Assembly: GCF_030035605.1 (NCBI RefSeq)
Contig: NZ_CP106736.1
Coordinates: 4,275,001-4,339,000 of the forward strand
Reading direction: 5' to 3'
Length of the DNA stretch: 64,000 bases
DNA from: Silvimonas soli
GTDB taxonomy: Bacteria; Pseudomonadota; Gammaproteobacteria; Burkholderiales; Chitinibacteraceae
Every line of letters begins with the position of its first letter. The stretch's first letter is position 1. Position numbers and translations under genes: made by a program. Positions 23,949 through 32,301 of this stretch are shown one piece after another. Under the pieces are notes generated by a model, which made no database searches, was not told where the DNA came from, and saw nothing but the letters and a program-made list of their open reading frames with translations.

Positions 23949-25808
23949 ATGGTTGGTATGTCCGAACAAGCCCCAGTCCAGGAAGACCCGCAAGCGCGCG
24001 CCGAGCGCCTGAACGCGTTTGTCAAAGCGCTGCCGCATCTGCCGGGCGTTTATCGCATGCTGTCGCAAGATGGCACCGTGCTGTACGTCGGCAAAGCCAT
24101 CAGTCTGAAACGGCGGGTCGGGTCGTATTTTCAGAAAAACGATCACAGCCCGCGCATCCGCTTGATGCTGTCGCAAGTAGACCGGATCGAAACCACCGTG
24201 GTGCGTTCCGAAGCCGAAGCGCTGGTGCTGGAAAACAACCTGATCAAGGCGCTGGGGCCGCGTTACAACATTCTGTTTCGGGACGATAAAAGTTATCCCT
24301 ATCTGGTGGTGACCGGCCACAAATCGCCACGGCTAGCTTACTACCGCGGCACGCTGGATAAACGCAACCAGTACTTCGGGCCATTTCCAAACGGTTTTGT
24401 GGTCAAAGAAAGCATCCAGCTGCTGCAGAAGGTGTTCAAGCTGCGCACCTGTGAAGACAGCGTTTACGCCAATCGCTCGCGGCCATGTTTGTTGCATCAA
24501 ATCAAACGCTGTTCCGCACCGTGCGTGAACGCCATTTCGCCTGAGGATTACCGTCGCGACGTGCATAACGCGATGCTGTTCCTGAACGGGCAGGGCAATG
24601 AGCTGCTAGTGGAACTGGAAAGCCGCATGGCTGCAGCCTCGGAAGCCTGGCGCTTTGAGGAAGCGGCGGCGATTCGTGATCAGGTGCAGGCGCTGGCAAA
24701 AATCCAGGAAAAGCAGTTTGTTTCCAGCAATACCAGTGAACTCGATGCCGATATCATTGCGGCGGTGGTCAAGGACGGCACGGTTTGCCTGAACCTGGCG
24801 ATGGTGCGCGGTGGGCGGCACGTGGGCGACAAAAACCTGTTCCCCAGCAACGCCAACGATTACGACGCGGCCGAGGCGCTGGAGGCGTTCCTGGCGCAAC
24901 ATTATCTGGATCGCAACGTGCCCGGCGTGGTGATCTGCACGCCGCCACCGACCAATGTTGAAGTGCTGGTCCAGTTATTGAGCGATCAGGCCAGTCGCAA
25001 AGTCATCATCAACAGCAATCCCAATGGCGAACGCCGTGTGTGGCTGGAGATGGCACGCAAGAACGCCGAACTGGCGATTTTGCAGCGTGCGAGCCATTCT
25101 GCCAGCCAGGCCGGTCGTTTGCAGGCCTTGATCGAGGCTTTGGATTTGCCTGAAGAAACAGCACGCATTGAGTGTTTTGATATCTCGCACACCATGGGCG
25201 AGGCCACGGTAGCTTCTTGCGTGGTGTTTGATGATGGCGATATCCAGACCAGCCAGTATCGCCGCTACAACATTTCCGGGATCACGCCCGGCGATGACTA
25301 CGCCGCCATGCGCCAGGTGCTGACGCGGCGCTACGAGAAGATCGCGGGCGGCGAGGGCAAAGTGCCCGATCTGATCCTGATTGATGGCGGCAAAGGCCAG
25401 TTGGCCATGGCCGAACAAGTCATGGCTGAAGTCGGGCTGGCGCAACCGATCTTGATTGGCGTGGCCAAGGGTGAAACGCGCAAGGCTGGGCTGGAACAAC
25501 TGATCTTCGCCACCACCCACGAAGCCGTGCAATTGCCGCGAGATCACCCCGGCTTGCATCTGGTGCAGCAAATCCGCGACGAATCGCACCGCTTCGCCAT
25601 TACCGGCCACCGTGCCCGCCGTGCCAAAGCCCGCGTGGCGTCCAGTCTGGAAGAAATCGAAGGCATCGGCCCCAAACGGCGGCAAAAACTGCTGGCCCGC
25701 TTTGGCGGATTGCAAGGCGTGAAGGGTGCCAGCGTGGATGACCTGATCCAGGTCGAAGGCATTAATCGCGATCTGGCGGAGAAAATATATTCGGCCTTGC
25801 GAGGTTGA
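23949..25808 (+). CDS. uvrC: excinuclease ABC subunit C
   Basis: The nuclease subunit of nucleotide excision repair, making the 3' and 5' incisions around lesions. In 619 residues the order is the GIY-YIG nuclease (LPGVYRM and VLYVGKA, from about residue 33), the UVR domain that contacts UvrB (about 220-255), the RNase H-like 5' nuclease (RIECFDISHTMGE; LILIDGGKGQL), and C-terminal HhH motifs (EEIEGIGPKRRQKLL). ATG 23949 or ATG 23958 may be the start; neither has a strong Shine-Dalgarno. pgsA follows after 131 nt, a pairing also known in gammaproteobacteria. Confidence 0.97.
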   Translation: MVGMSEQAPVQEDPQARAERLNAFVKALPHLPGVYRMLSQDGTVLYVGKAISLKRRVGSYFQKNDHSPRIRLMLSQVDRIETTVVRSEAEALVLENNLIKALGPRYNILFRDDKSYPYLVVTGHKSPRLAYYRGTLDKRNQYFGPFPNGFVVKESIQLLQKVFKLRTCEDSVYANRSRPCLLHQIKRCSAPCVNAISPEDYRRDVHNAMLFLNGQGNELLVELESRMAAASEAWRFEEAAAIRDQVQALAKIQEKQFVSSNTSELDADIIAAVVKDGTVCLNLAMVRGGRHVGDKNLFPSNANDYDAAEALEAFLAQHYLDRNVPGVVICTPPPTNVEVLVQLLSDQASRKVIINSNPNGERRVWLEMARKNAELAILQRASHSASQAGRLQALIEALDLPEETARIECFDISHTMGEATVASCVVFDDGDIQTSQYRRYNISGITPGDDYAAMRQVLTRRYEKIAGGEGKVPDLILIDGGKGQLAMAEQVMAEVGLAQPILIGVAKGETRKAGLEQLIFATTHEAVQLPRDHPGLHLVQQIRDESHRFAITGHRARRAKARVASSLEEIEGIGPKRRQKLLARFGGLQGVKGASVDDLIQVEGINRDLAEKIYSALRG

Positions 25809-25939
25809 ACTGGTTGGTTAGCATGTCCTGAAAAGGACGTTGTTTCAACGATTCGCGTAAGTTGAAGGCTTAGGCTTTATCCAGATACTGCGCGCACCTG
25901 TTAGAATGCTCACTTTTATGCGACCTGGCTAACTTTGCG

Positions 25940-26509
25940 ATGCCATTTAACCTGCCGATTTTTCTGACGTGGCTACGCGTAGCAGCAATTCCGGTTTTTG
26001 TTGGCTTGTTCTATTTGCCCGATTCGGTGATCTCGCTGCCGATGAAAAACATGACAGGTGCCACCATCTTTGCCGTGGCGGCATTGACGGACTGGTTTGA
26101 TGGGTTTCTGGCCCGACGCTGGAATCAGACATCCTCGTTCGGCGCATTTCTGGACCCGGTTGCTGACAAGTTAATGGTCGCCGCCGCACTGATTTTGCTA
26201 GTAGAACTCACCCGCGCGCCGTCCTGGCTGGCCGTGATCATTATCGGTCGCGAAATCACCATTTCTGCCTTGCGTGAATGGATGGCCCAACTGGGCAAGT
26301 CCAAAAGTGTGGCTGTGGCTTATATCGGCAAGCTCAAAACTACGGCGCAAATGGTCGCGATTTTGCTGCTGTTATGGCAAAGCAATTTCATTCCCGGCAT
26401 CTCTACCCAGTGGGTGGGTACATTGGCGCTGTATATCGCTGGCCTACTGACCATCTTGTCCATGTTCTATTACCTGCGCGTGGCAACAGAACAGTTTCGC
26501 AGCGCTTGA
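25940..26509 (+). CDS. pgsA: CDP-diacylglycerol-glycerol-3-phosphate 3-phosphatidyltransferase
   Basis: An integral membrane enzyme making phosphatidylglycerol phosphate, the committed step to phosphatidylglycerol and cardiolipin. The CDP-alcohol phosphotransferase motif DGFLAR-x8-GAFLDPVAD is complete at about residues 54-75. The 189-residue length and about five hydrophobic segments are typical. It lies downstream of uvrC and converges with the HD-GYP gene across a 17-nt gap. Confidence 0.95.
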   Translation: MPFNLPIFLTWLRVAAIPVFVGLFYLPDSVISLPMKNMTGATIFAVAALTDWFDGFLARRWNQTSSFGAFLDPVADKLMVAAALILLVELTRAPSWLAVIIIGREITISALREWMAQLGKSKSVAVAYIGKLKTTAQMVAILLLLWQSNFIPGISTQWVGTLALYIAGLLTILSMFYYLRVATEQFRSA

Positions 26510-26526
26510 TCGCCTCTGAAGGCCGC

Positions 26527-27381
26527 TCAGGTGGCAACGGCAACTGATTCGCCCAAGCCATTGCGGATCGTCACCGCCATGGCGCGGACCAGGTCTGGAT
26601 CAAGCTGCAATGGCGGTGCGGTTTCTTTCTCGTTCAGCGGAGTCAGTAGCCAGTCTTCATGATTGCCAAACACCTTGAGGCGGCTACGACAGGCCGGGCA
26701 GGCAATCACTGCGCCGCTGCGAGTCTTCCTCGGGATGGCGATAATCGGCCCGCAACTTGGACACGCCTGCAGTCGCACCCCAGGCTCGGAATGGCCGACC
26801 ACCTCATCAAATACCCCGGTTTTACCCATGCGGATAAATCGCTCTCCCAATTCGGCATCGAATTGCGTGCCGAGCTTTTCCGCGATGATATCCAGCGCCT
26901 TGGCAATGGGCATGCCTTGCCGGTAAGGGCGGGTGGAGGTCATGGCGTCAAATGCATCGGCGATGCCGACAATTTTTGCGGCAAGCGGAATATCCGCCGC
27001 GATCAACCCGTGTGGATAACCTTTGCCATCGGGCGTTTCGTGATGCAGCGACACGGCGTCCATGGCCAGAAAGGCGAGCGGATGGTTGCCCAGCAATTTG
27101 GCGCCTATCTCCGGATGAGTACGAATCACCGTGTATTCTTCGTCTGTAAGCGGGCCAGCCTTGTGCAAGATGGCATCCGGGACGCCAATCTTGCCAAGAT
27201 CATGCAAAAACCCGCCCAGCGTGATCTGGGAGACAGATTCTGCGGGTAATTCCATGTCCTGCGCCATCAGATACGACAACTGTGAAACGCGCCAGAGATG
27301 GCCGCCCGTGTATGGGTCGCGCGCTTCAACCAGCGAAGCCATCACAAAAAGACTGTTGAGCAGGTGTGAGACGAGATCCAT
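26527..27381 (-). CDS. HD-GYP domain protein with C-terminal zinc ribbon, putative c-di-GMP phosphodiesterase
   Basis: A 284-residue soluble protein. The catalytic pair H60-D61 sits in GGFLHDLGKIGVPDAIL and the GYP signature is at 121-123 (HHETPDGKGYPHG), so the metal-dependent phosphodiesterase core appears intact. A CxxC pair at C207/C210 and a second at C228/C231 suggest a zinc ribbon, which is unusual for a minimal HD-GYP protein. No receiver or membrane sensor domain is present. It probably degrades c-di-GMP in response to a redox or metal cue or a partner; that last point is inference. aroF is transcribed divergently. Confidence 0.9.
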   Translation of the reverse strand: MDLVSHLLNSLFVMASLVEARDPYTGGHLWRVSQLSYLMAQDMELPAESVSQITLGGFLHDLGKIGVPDAILHKAGPLTDEEYTVIRTHPEIGAKLLGNHPLAFLAMDAVSLHHETPDGKGYPHGLIAADIPLAAKIVGIADAFDAMTSTRPYRQGMPIAKALDIIAEKLGTQFDAELGERFIRMGKTGVFDEVVGHSEPGVRLQACPSCGPIIAIPRKTRSGAVIACPACRSRLKVFGNHEDWLLTPLNEKETAPPLQLDPDLVRAMAVTIRNGLGESVAVAT

Positions 27382-27553
27382 ACTGGGTTTTCAGCCTTGT
27401 CGGGTTAGTGGGCAAGTACGCGTTTCCACAGCATTGGTCGGACGAATTCCGGATTTGTTACGCGCAGCAAAGGCAATTGCCGTTTTACAATTACGGTCTA
27501 TTTGAGATTCACTTGCACTATGGCATCCGGCGTGCCGGAATACGGAAAAATTT

Positions 27554-28570
27554 ATGATTATCGTAATGCAGACGGGCGCAACTGAAGCCCAAATCAATGG
27601 TGTGGTCGGTGAAATCCATAAAGCCGGTTTGCGTGAACATCTTTCGCGCGGCGCGGAATTGACCATCATTGGCGCCATTGGCGATGAAGACAAACTGGAT
27701 GCGGCGCATCTGGAAATACTGCCCGGTGTAGCGCGGGTAAATCGCATTACCAAACCCTACAAAATCGTTTCGCGTGATACGCATCCGGACGGATCAATCA
27801 TCCGCGTGCGCGGGATTCCCATCGGGGGCGAGCAGATTCAGGTCATTGGCGGGCCATGCTCGGTAGAAACCGAAGAACAAATGGAACTGGCTGCGCAAGG
27901 TGTAGCCGATGCCGGTTGCCGCATGATGCGCGGCGGCGCGTTCAAACCACGCACTAGCCCGTATGCTTTTCAGGGCTTGGGCGTACAAGGGCTGGAGTAC
28001 TTTCAGCACGCTGCGCGCAAGCATAATTTCCCCATCGTTACCGAGCTGATGGATGTGCGCATGCTCGACACCTTTATGGAATACGACGTCGACGTCATCC
28101 AGATCGGTGCGCGCAATATGCAGAATTTTGATTTGCTGAAAGAAGTGGGGCGCGTCAACAAGCCGATTATTCTGAAACGCGGTTTGTCGGCCACCATTTC
28201 AGAATGGCTAATGTCGGCCGAATACATTGCGGCCGGTGGCAATCACAATATTATTTTTTGCGAGCGTGGCATTCGTACCTTTGAAACGGCCTATCGCAAT
28301 GTGCTGGATGTGACGGCGATTCCGGTTCTGAAACGCGAAACGCATCTGCCAGTGATTGTTGACCCAAGCCATGCCGGTGGCAAAGCGTGGATGGTACCGG
28401 CACTGGCTCAAGCCGCTGTAGCGGCAGGCGCTGACGGCTTGCTGATCGAAATGCACCCCAATCCATGTGAAGCGTGGTGCGATGCCGATCAGGCGCTGAC
28501 ACCGGAAGAGTTGAAGAAATTGATGAAGACGCTGGGAGCGATTGCACAAGCGGTGGGCAGAAGTCTGTAA
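27554..28570 (+). CDS. aroF: 3-deoxy-7-phosphoheptulonate (DAHP) synthase, type I-beta
   Basis: Condenses phosphoenolpyruvate and erythrose-4-phosphate, the first step of the shikimate pathway. The N-terminal 70 residues form a ferredoxin-like regulatory domain (MIIVMQTGATEAQINGVV), and the barrel carries IGGPCSVET, RGGAFKPRTSPYAFQG, ILKRG and the C-terminal DPSHAGGK metal/substrate motifs. At 338 residues it matches the Thermotoga-type regulated enzyme, usually Tyr- or Phe-inhibited, rather than AroG/F/H of E. coli. GGA before ATG 27554 supports the start. The symbol follows common usage. Confidence 0.93.
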   Translation: MIIVMQTGATEAQINGVVGEIHKAGLREHLSRGAELTIIGAIGDEDKLDAAHLEILPGVARVNRITKPYKIVSRDTHPDGSIIRVRGIPIGGEQIQVIGGPCSVETEEQMELAAQGVADAGCRMMRGGAFKPRTSPYAFQGLGVQGLEYFQHAARKHNFPIVTELMDVRMLDTFMEYDVDVIQIGARNMQNFDLLKEVGRVNKPIILKRGLSATISEWLMSAEYIAAGGNHNIIFCERGIRTFETAYRNVLDVTAIPVLKRETHLPVIVDPSHAGGKAWMVPALAQAAVAAGADGLLIEMHPNPCEAWCDADQALTPEELKKLMKTLGAIAQAVGRSL

Positions 28571-28719
28571 GAGGCAGACTTGGCTGCAATGGGGTGGCAC
28601 AAGAGTGATTTGGATTACCGATTTGGCATATACGGGTAAAATTCCCGCGATTGGTATAAAACCGATGCCCGTTATGGTGGTCGCATTAGCTCACTTTAAT
28701 GAAAACAGGAGCAAACTCC

Positions 28720-29427
28720 ATGCGCATTCTTCAAGCCACCGTACTTGCCGCACTGCTCGGCGCTGCCAGTATTGGCGCCCAGGCTCGCTCGTTGCTGGAC
28801 GGGGATTATCAGCTTGAGTCATGGCGGGTTGCCGGTCAGCTTCAGCAGGAAAAGTCACAGCAGCCGGTGACACTCAAGATTGATGGTAATCATGTAAGCG
28901 GGTTTTCGGGATGCAACCGTTTCATGGGACAAATCCAGACACTGAATGGTTTGAAGATTGGTCCGTTGGCAGGCACGCGAATGGCGTGTGTGCAGCCAGA
29001 GGTTGGCGTTAAAGAGAGTGACGTCTTGAAGTTGCTCGATACCAGCAACCAGTACCAGCTGGATCAGCAAGGCCATCTGGTATTCATGACCGCCAATGAC
29101 GACCGCCTGGTATTTGCTCGCAAAGGCGCTCCCGCCGCAAAACCGGTAACGCAAGCGGCGGCTGCCAACGATGAACGTGTAATCCAGATCGCGCCAGAAA
29201 CGCGGACTTGCTCGGCGGGCGCGGGCAAAATGGACTGCCTGCAGGTGCGTGAATCGGCCGATCAACCGTGGACCATGCTGTATGGCGGGATCGACGGTTT
29301 CAACTACCAGCCGGGTACGCTTTACACCTTGCGGATCAAAGAAACCAAAGTGGACAATCCACCCGCAGATGGGTCTTCCATCAAGCGCAGTCTGGTCAGT
29401 GTGTTGACCACGCTGGTCGAGCAATAA
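28720..29427 (+). CDS. exported META and DUF4377 domain protein (HslJ-like)
   Basis: A 235-residue protein with a signal peptide (MRILQATVLAALLGAASIGA, cut probably after AQA at about residue 23), a META/HslJ-like domain to about residue 125 (VSGFSGCNRFMGQIQ is the signature), an Ala-rich linker, and a C-terminal DUF4377-type domain (TLYTLRIKETKVDNPPADG). Location is periplasm or envelope; no lipobox is seen. ATG 28720 is preferred because CAGGAG is 8 nt upstream; ATG 28699 is upstream of it. HslJ affects heat and novobiocin tolerance in E. coli; the role here is unknown. Confidence 0.85.
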   Translation: MRILQATVLAALLGAASIGAQARSLLDGDYQLESWRVAGQLQQEKSQQPVTLKIDGNHVSGFSGCNRFMGQIQTLNGLKIGPLAGTRMACVQPEVGVKESDVLKLLDTSNQYQLDQQGHLVFMTANDDRLVFARKGAPAAKPVTQAAAANDERVIQIAPETRTCSAGAGKMDCLQVRESADQPWTMLYGGIDGFNYQPGTLYTLRIKETKVDNPPADGSSIKRSLVSVLTTLVEQ

Positions 29428-29479
29428 ACCGTTGCCGGTGGGTCGGCATCAATATCGTTAAAAACCAAGGGCAATTTGA

Positions 29480-30352
29480 ATGAGTGGCGTGCGCAAGCTG
29501 GTATTGCTGGGAACGGGTTTGATTGGTGGCTCGTTTGCCCTCGCGCTCAAGCGCGCACGCCTGGTTGAGCGGGTGGTTGGCGTCGGTCGTAATTCGGCCA
29601 ACCTGACCCGTGCCCTGGAACTGAATGTCATCGATGAAGCCTCGCACGATGCCGCTACTGCTGTGCAGGGTGCCGATCTGGTGTTGCTGGGAACGCCAGT
29701 AGGCCAGATGGGTGCCCTGATGCAAGCCATCGCTCCGCATCTGGCAGATGATTGCATTGTGACGGATGGTGGTTCGACCAAACAGGATGTCGCCGGCCTG
29801 TTTCGTGCCTTTCTGCCCGGGCATTTGCACCATTGCGTGCCCGGCCATCCAATTGCCGGTTCTGACCTTTCCGGCGCGGCGGCTGCCCAGTACGGATTGT
29901 TTGAAGGCCGCCGTGTGGTGCTCACACCTTTTGCCGAGACTGCCCAAAATGCCCTGCAGCAGGTAGAAACCTTATGGCAGCAATGCGGGGCACGGGTGTA
30001 TACCATGACCCCTGAGCAACACGACGGCATTTTTTCTGCGGTCAGCCACGTACCGCATCTGCTGGCCTTTGCCTATATGAACGCGGTTCTGGCCAAGACC
30101 GATGCCCAATCCTGCCTTGATTTTGCCGCTACTGGTTTTCGCGATTTCACCCGCATCGCCGGTTCACATCCGGATATGTGGCGCGATATTGCATTGGCTA
30201 ACCGCAGCGCAATCCTCGGTGATCTGCGTTCGTGTGCCACACAATTACAGCAGGTGATTGCGCTGGTAGAGGCGGGCGATGAGGCCGGAATGGCCGAATA
30301 TTTTTCGACCGCAAGCCAGGCGCGCGTCGCTTGGGGCCAGCGTAATAAATAA
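29480..30352 (+). CDS. tyrA: prephenate (arogenate) dehydrogenase
   Basis: NAD(P)-dependent oxidative decarboxylation of prephenate or arogenate in tyrosine synthesis. The 290-residue protein has an N-terminal Rossmann motif (LVLLGTGLIGGSFAL), the GSTKQDV segment, the catalytic-His region HPIAGSDLSGA, and HVPHLLAFA in the dimerisation domain. It is a stand-alone TyrA without a fused chorismate mutase. It lies 52 nt after the META protein and may share its transcript. Confidence 0.94.
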   Translation: MSGVRKLVLLGTGLIGGSFALALKRARLVERVVGVGRNSANLTRALELNVIDEASHDAATAVQGADLVLLGTPVGQMGALMQAIAPHLADDCIVTDGGSTKQDVAGLFRAFLPGHLHHCVPGHPIAGSDLSGAAAAQYGLFEGRRVVLTPFAETAQNALQQVETLWQQCGARVYTMTPEQHDGIFSAVSHVPHLLAFAYMNAVLAKTDAQSCLDFAATGFRDFTRIAGSHPDMWRDIALANRSAILGDLRSCATQLQQVIALVEAGDEAGMAEYFSTASQARVAWGQRNK

Positions 30353-30375
30353 GTTTTTTGGGTGCTTTAAACTAA

Positions 30376-30404
30376 AAGCCGCCTGCTCCTTGCGGGCGGT
30401 TCTC
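30376..30404 (+). terminator. probable terminator after tyrA (weak T-tract)
   Basis: GCCGCC-T-GC pairs with GC-G-GGCGGT around a short loop, followed by only a short T-rich tail (TTCTCGTT). It is placed between tyrA and the aldo/keto reductase. Confidence 0.5.
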
Positions 30405-30450
30405 GTTGGGGCTTGATGTATGGACCAACAAAAATAACAGGACAAGAACG

Positions 30451-31440
30451 ATGACTTATTTTGCAAGCAAAACCCGTTATGACCGCATGCCTTATCGCCG
30501 TTGCGGCAAAAGCGGTCTGAAGTTGCCAGCAGTGGCACTCGGGTTGTGGCATAACTTTGGCGACAACAAGCCCTACGAAACCTCGCGCCAAATGGTGCTG
30601 GAGTCGTTTGATGCCGGCATCACACACTTTGACCTGGCCAACAACTACGGCCCACCTCCCGGTTCCGCAGAGTCGACCTTTGGCCGCGTGCTGACTACTG
30701 ATCTGAAGGCGTATCGCGATGAGCTGATCATTTCGACCAAGGCGGGTTGGGAAATGTGGCCCGGCCCCTATGGTGACTTCGGTAGTCGTAAGTACCTGAT
30801 GGCCAGTCTGGACCAAAGCCTGCAGCGCATGGGCCTGGACTATGTGGATATTTTCTACTCGCATCGTCCTGATCCAGATACACCGCTGGAAGAAACCATG
30901 GGCGCGCTGGATGCCATCGTGCGTCAAGGCAAGGCGCTGTACGTCGGTATCTCTTCGTACTCGGCTGACCAGACTCGTGAAGCATCGCGCATCCTCAAAG
31001 AACTGGGTACACCGTGCCTGATTCATCAGCCATCGTTCTCGATGTTTGATCGCTGGATCGAAAACGGTTTGACCAAGGTACTGGATGAAGAGGGCATTGG
31101 TTCCATCGCCTTCTGCCCGCTGGCACAAGGTCTGCTGACCAGCCGCTATCTGAACGGCGTACCCAAGGATTCGCGCGCTGCCGATACGGGTAACCCTTTC
31201 CTGACTGCAGACAAGGTTGATGCTCGCCTGGCGCAGGTCAAGCTGCTGAATGATCTGGCAGTGGCACGCGGTCAGACGCTGGCGCAAATGTCGCTGGCAT
31301 GGGCACTGCGTCAGGTTACCACTGTGATCATTGGTGCCAGCCGTGTCGAGCAAATCCATGAAAATCTGGGTGCGGTCGACAATCTGGAATTCAGTGCTGA
31401 TGAACTCGCACGTATCGAAAGCATCCTGGCAGGCAAGTAA
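30451..31440 (+). CDS. aldo/keto reductase, YghZ/L-glyceraldehyde-3-phosphate reductase-like
   Basis: A 329-residue NADPH-dependent aldo/keto reductase of the KCNAB/YghZ branch. The tetrad is visible: the Asp/Tyr pair in FDLANNYGPPPGSAE, Lys in IISTKAGW and His in IFYSHRPDPDTP. The early WHNFGDN and the late IIGASRVEQI NADP-binding segment are typical of YghZ-type enzymes, which reduce methylglyoxal and L-glyceraldehyde-3-phosphate. ATG 30451 follows CAGGAC; an in-frame ATG at 30406 lies in the terminator tail. The stop overlaps the cmk ATG (TAATG). Confidence 0.9.
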   Translation: MTYFASKTRYDRMPYRRCGKSGLKLPAVALGLWHNFGDNKPYETSRQMVLESFDAGITHFDLANNYGPPPGSAESTFGRVLTTDLKAYRDELIISTKAGWEMWPGPYGDFGSRKYLMASLDQSLQRMGLDYVDIFYSHRPDPDTPLEETMGALDAIVRQGKALYVGISSYSADQTREASRILKELGTPCLIHQPSFSMFDRWIENGLTKVLDEEGIGSIAFCPLAQGLLTSRYLNGVPKDSRAADTGNPFLTADKVDARLAQVKLLNDLAVARGQTLAQMSLAWALRQVTTVIIGASRVEQIHENLGAVDNLEFSADELARIESILAGK

Positions 31441-32111
31441 TGCATAGTTTGTTGGTACCTGTTATTGCAATTGATGGCCCGTCTGCGTCCGGTAAAGGTA
31501 CCGTGGCGCAGCGGGTGGCTACTGCGCTGGGGTTTCATTATCTGGATTCGGGCGCGCTGTACCGGTTGGCTGCCTTGGCAGCAGGCCGGGCCGGCGCGGC
31601 GTGGGATGACGAAAATGCAGTGGCTAATGTGGCGCAAACGCTGGATGTGCGCTTCGTGGGTGAGCACATCCTGTTGAACGACATTGATGTGAGCACGGCG
31701 ATCCGCACCGAGGCAATTGGCGTGGGCGCGTCCAAAGTGGCAGCGTTTGCCCAGGTGCGGGCCGCCTTGCTGGAGCGTCAGCGCGCCTTTGCTCAAGTAC
31801 CCGGCCTGGTGGCTGATGGCCGCGATATGGGCTCGGTGGTATTTCCGCAGGCTGCGCTCAAGGTTTTTCTCACCGCCAGTGCGCATGTTCGGGCCGAACG
31901 CCGCTACAAACAATTGATCGCGCGCGGTGAAACGGCTGATCTGGAAGCCATTACCGCCGATCTGGAAGCACGCGACGCCCGTGATCGCGCCAGAACCGTC
32001 GCGCCACTCATGCAATTGCCCGATGCCCACTTGCTGGAAACGTCCGATCTGGGTGTAGAAGAGGCGGTTGCGCAAGTTTTAACATGGTGGCAAGCGGCAA
32101 ATCATCGCTAA
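31440..32111 (+). CDS. cmk: cytidylate kinase
   Basis: Phosphorylates CMP and dCMP using ATP. The 223-residue protein begins with the P-loop IAIDGPSASGKGT, followed by the YLDSGALYR CMP-binding region and the DGRDMGSVVFP segment. ATG 31440 overlaps the stop of the aldo/keto reductase, an unusual partner for cmk; aroA or hisC would be more common. rpsA follows with its own promoter, the widely conserved cmk-rpsA order. Confidence 0.95.
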   Translation: MHSLLVPVIAIDGPSASGKGTVAQRVATALGFHYLDSGALYRLAALAAGRAGAAWDDENAVANVAQTLDVRFVGEHILLNDIDVSTAIRTEAIGVGASKVAAFAQVRAALLERQRAFAQVPGLVADGRDMGSVVFPQAALKVFLTASAHVRAERRYKQLIARGETADLEAITADLEARDARDRARTVAPLMQLPDAHLLETSDLGVEEAVAQVLTWWQAANHR

Positions 32112-32115
32112 ACAC

Positions 32116-32144
32116 TTGAACAAGTTGAGAGATTTCTCTAGAAT
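32116..32144 (+). promoter_or_regulatory. sigma-70-type promoter of rpsA
   Basis: TTGAAC (32116-32121), a 17-nt spacer, and TAGAAT (32139-32144) lie just after the cmk stop. Each hexamer is close to consensus and the spacing is ideal. It leaves a leader of roughly 150 nt before the rpsA ATG, room for the S1 autoregulation known for this gene in E. coli. Confidence 0.65.
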
Positions 32145-32301
32145 CTCTAGTTTCCCGGATTGGATGGTATGACCATATCATTTCGTCCGGCATCCCGCGC
32201 AAGCGGAAAACTGGTGGCTGGCGGCGCGCAAAGCACTGTTGGCCTGGTTTAACGAACCCCCCTCTGGGCGTCAGTCCGGAGATGCTGGAACCTTTCATTT
32301 C

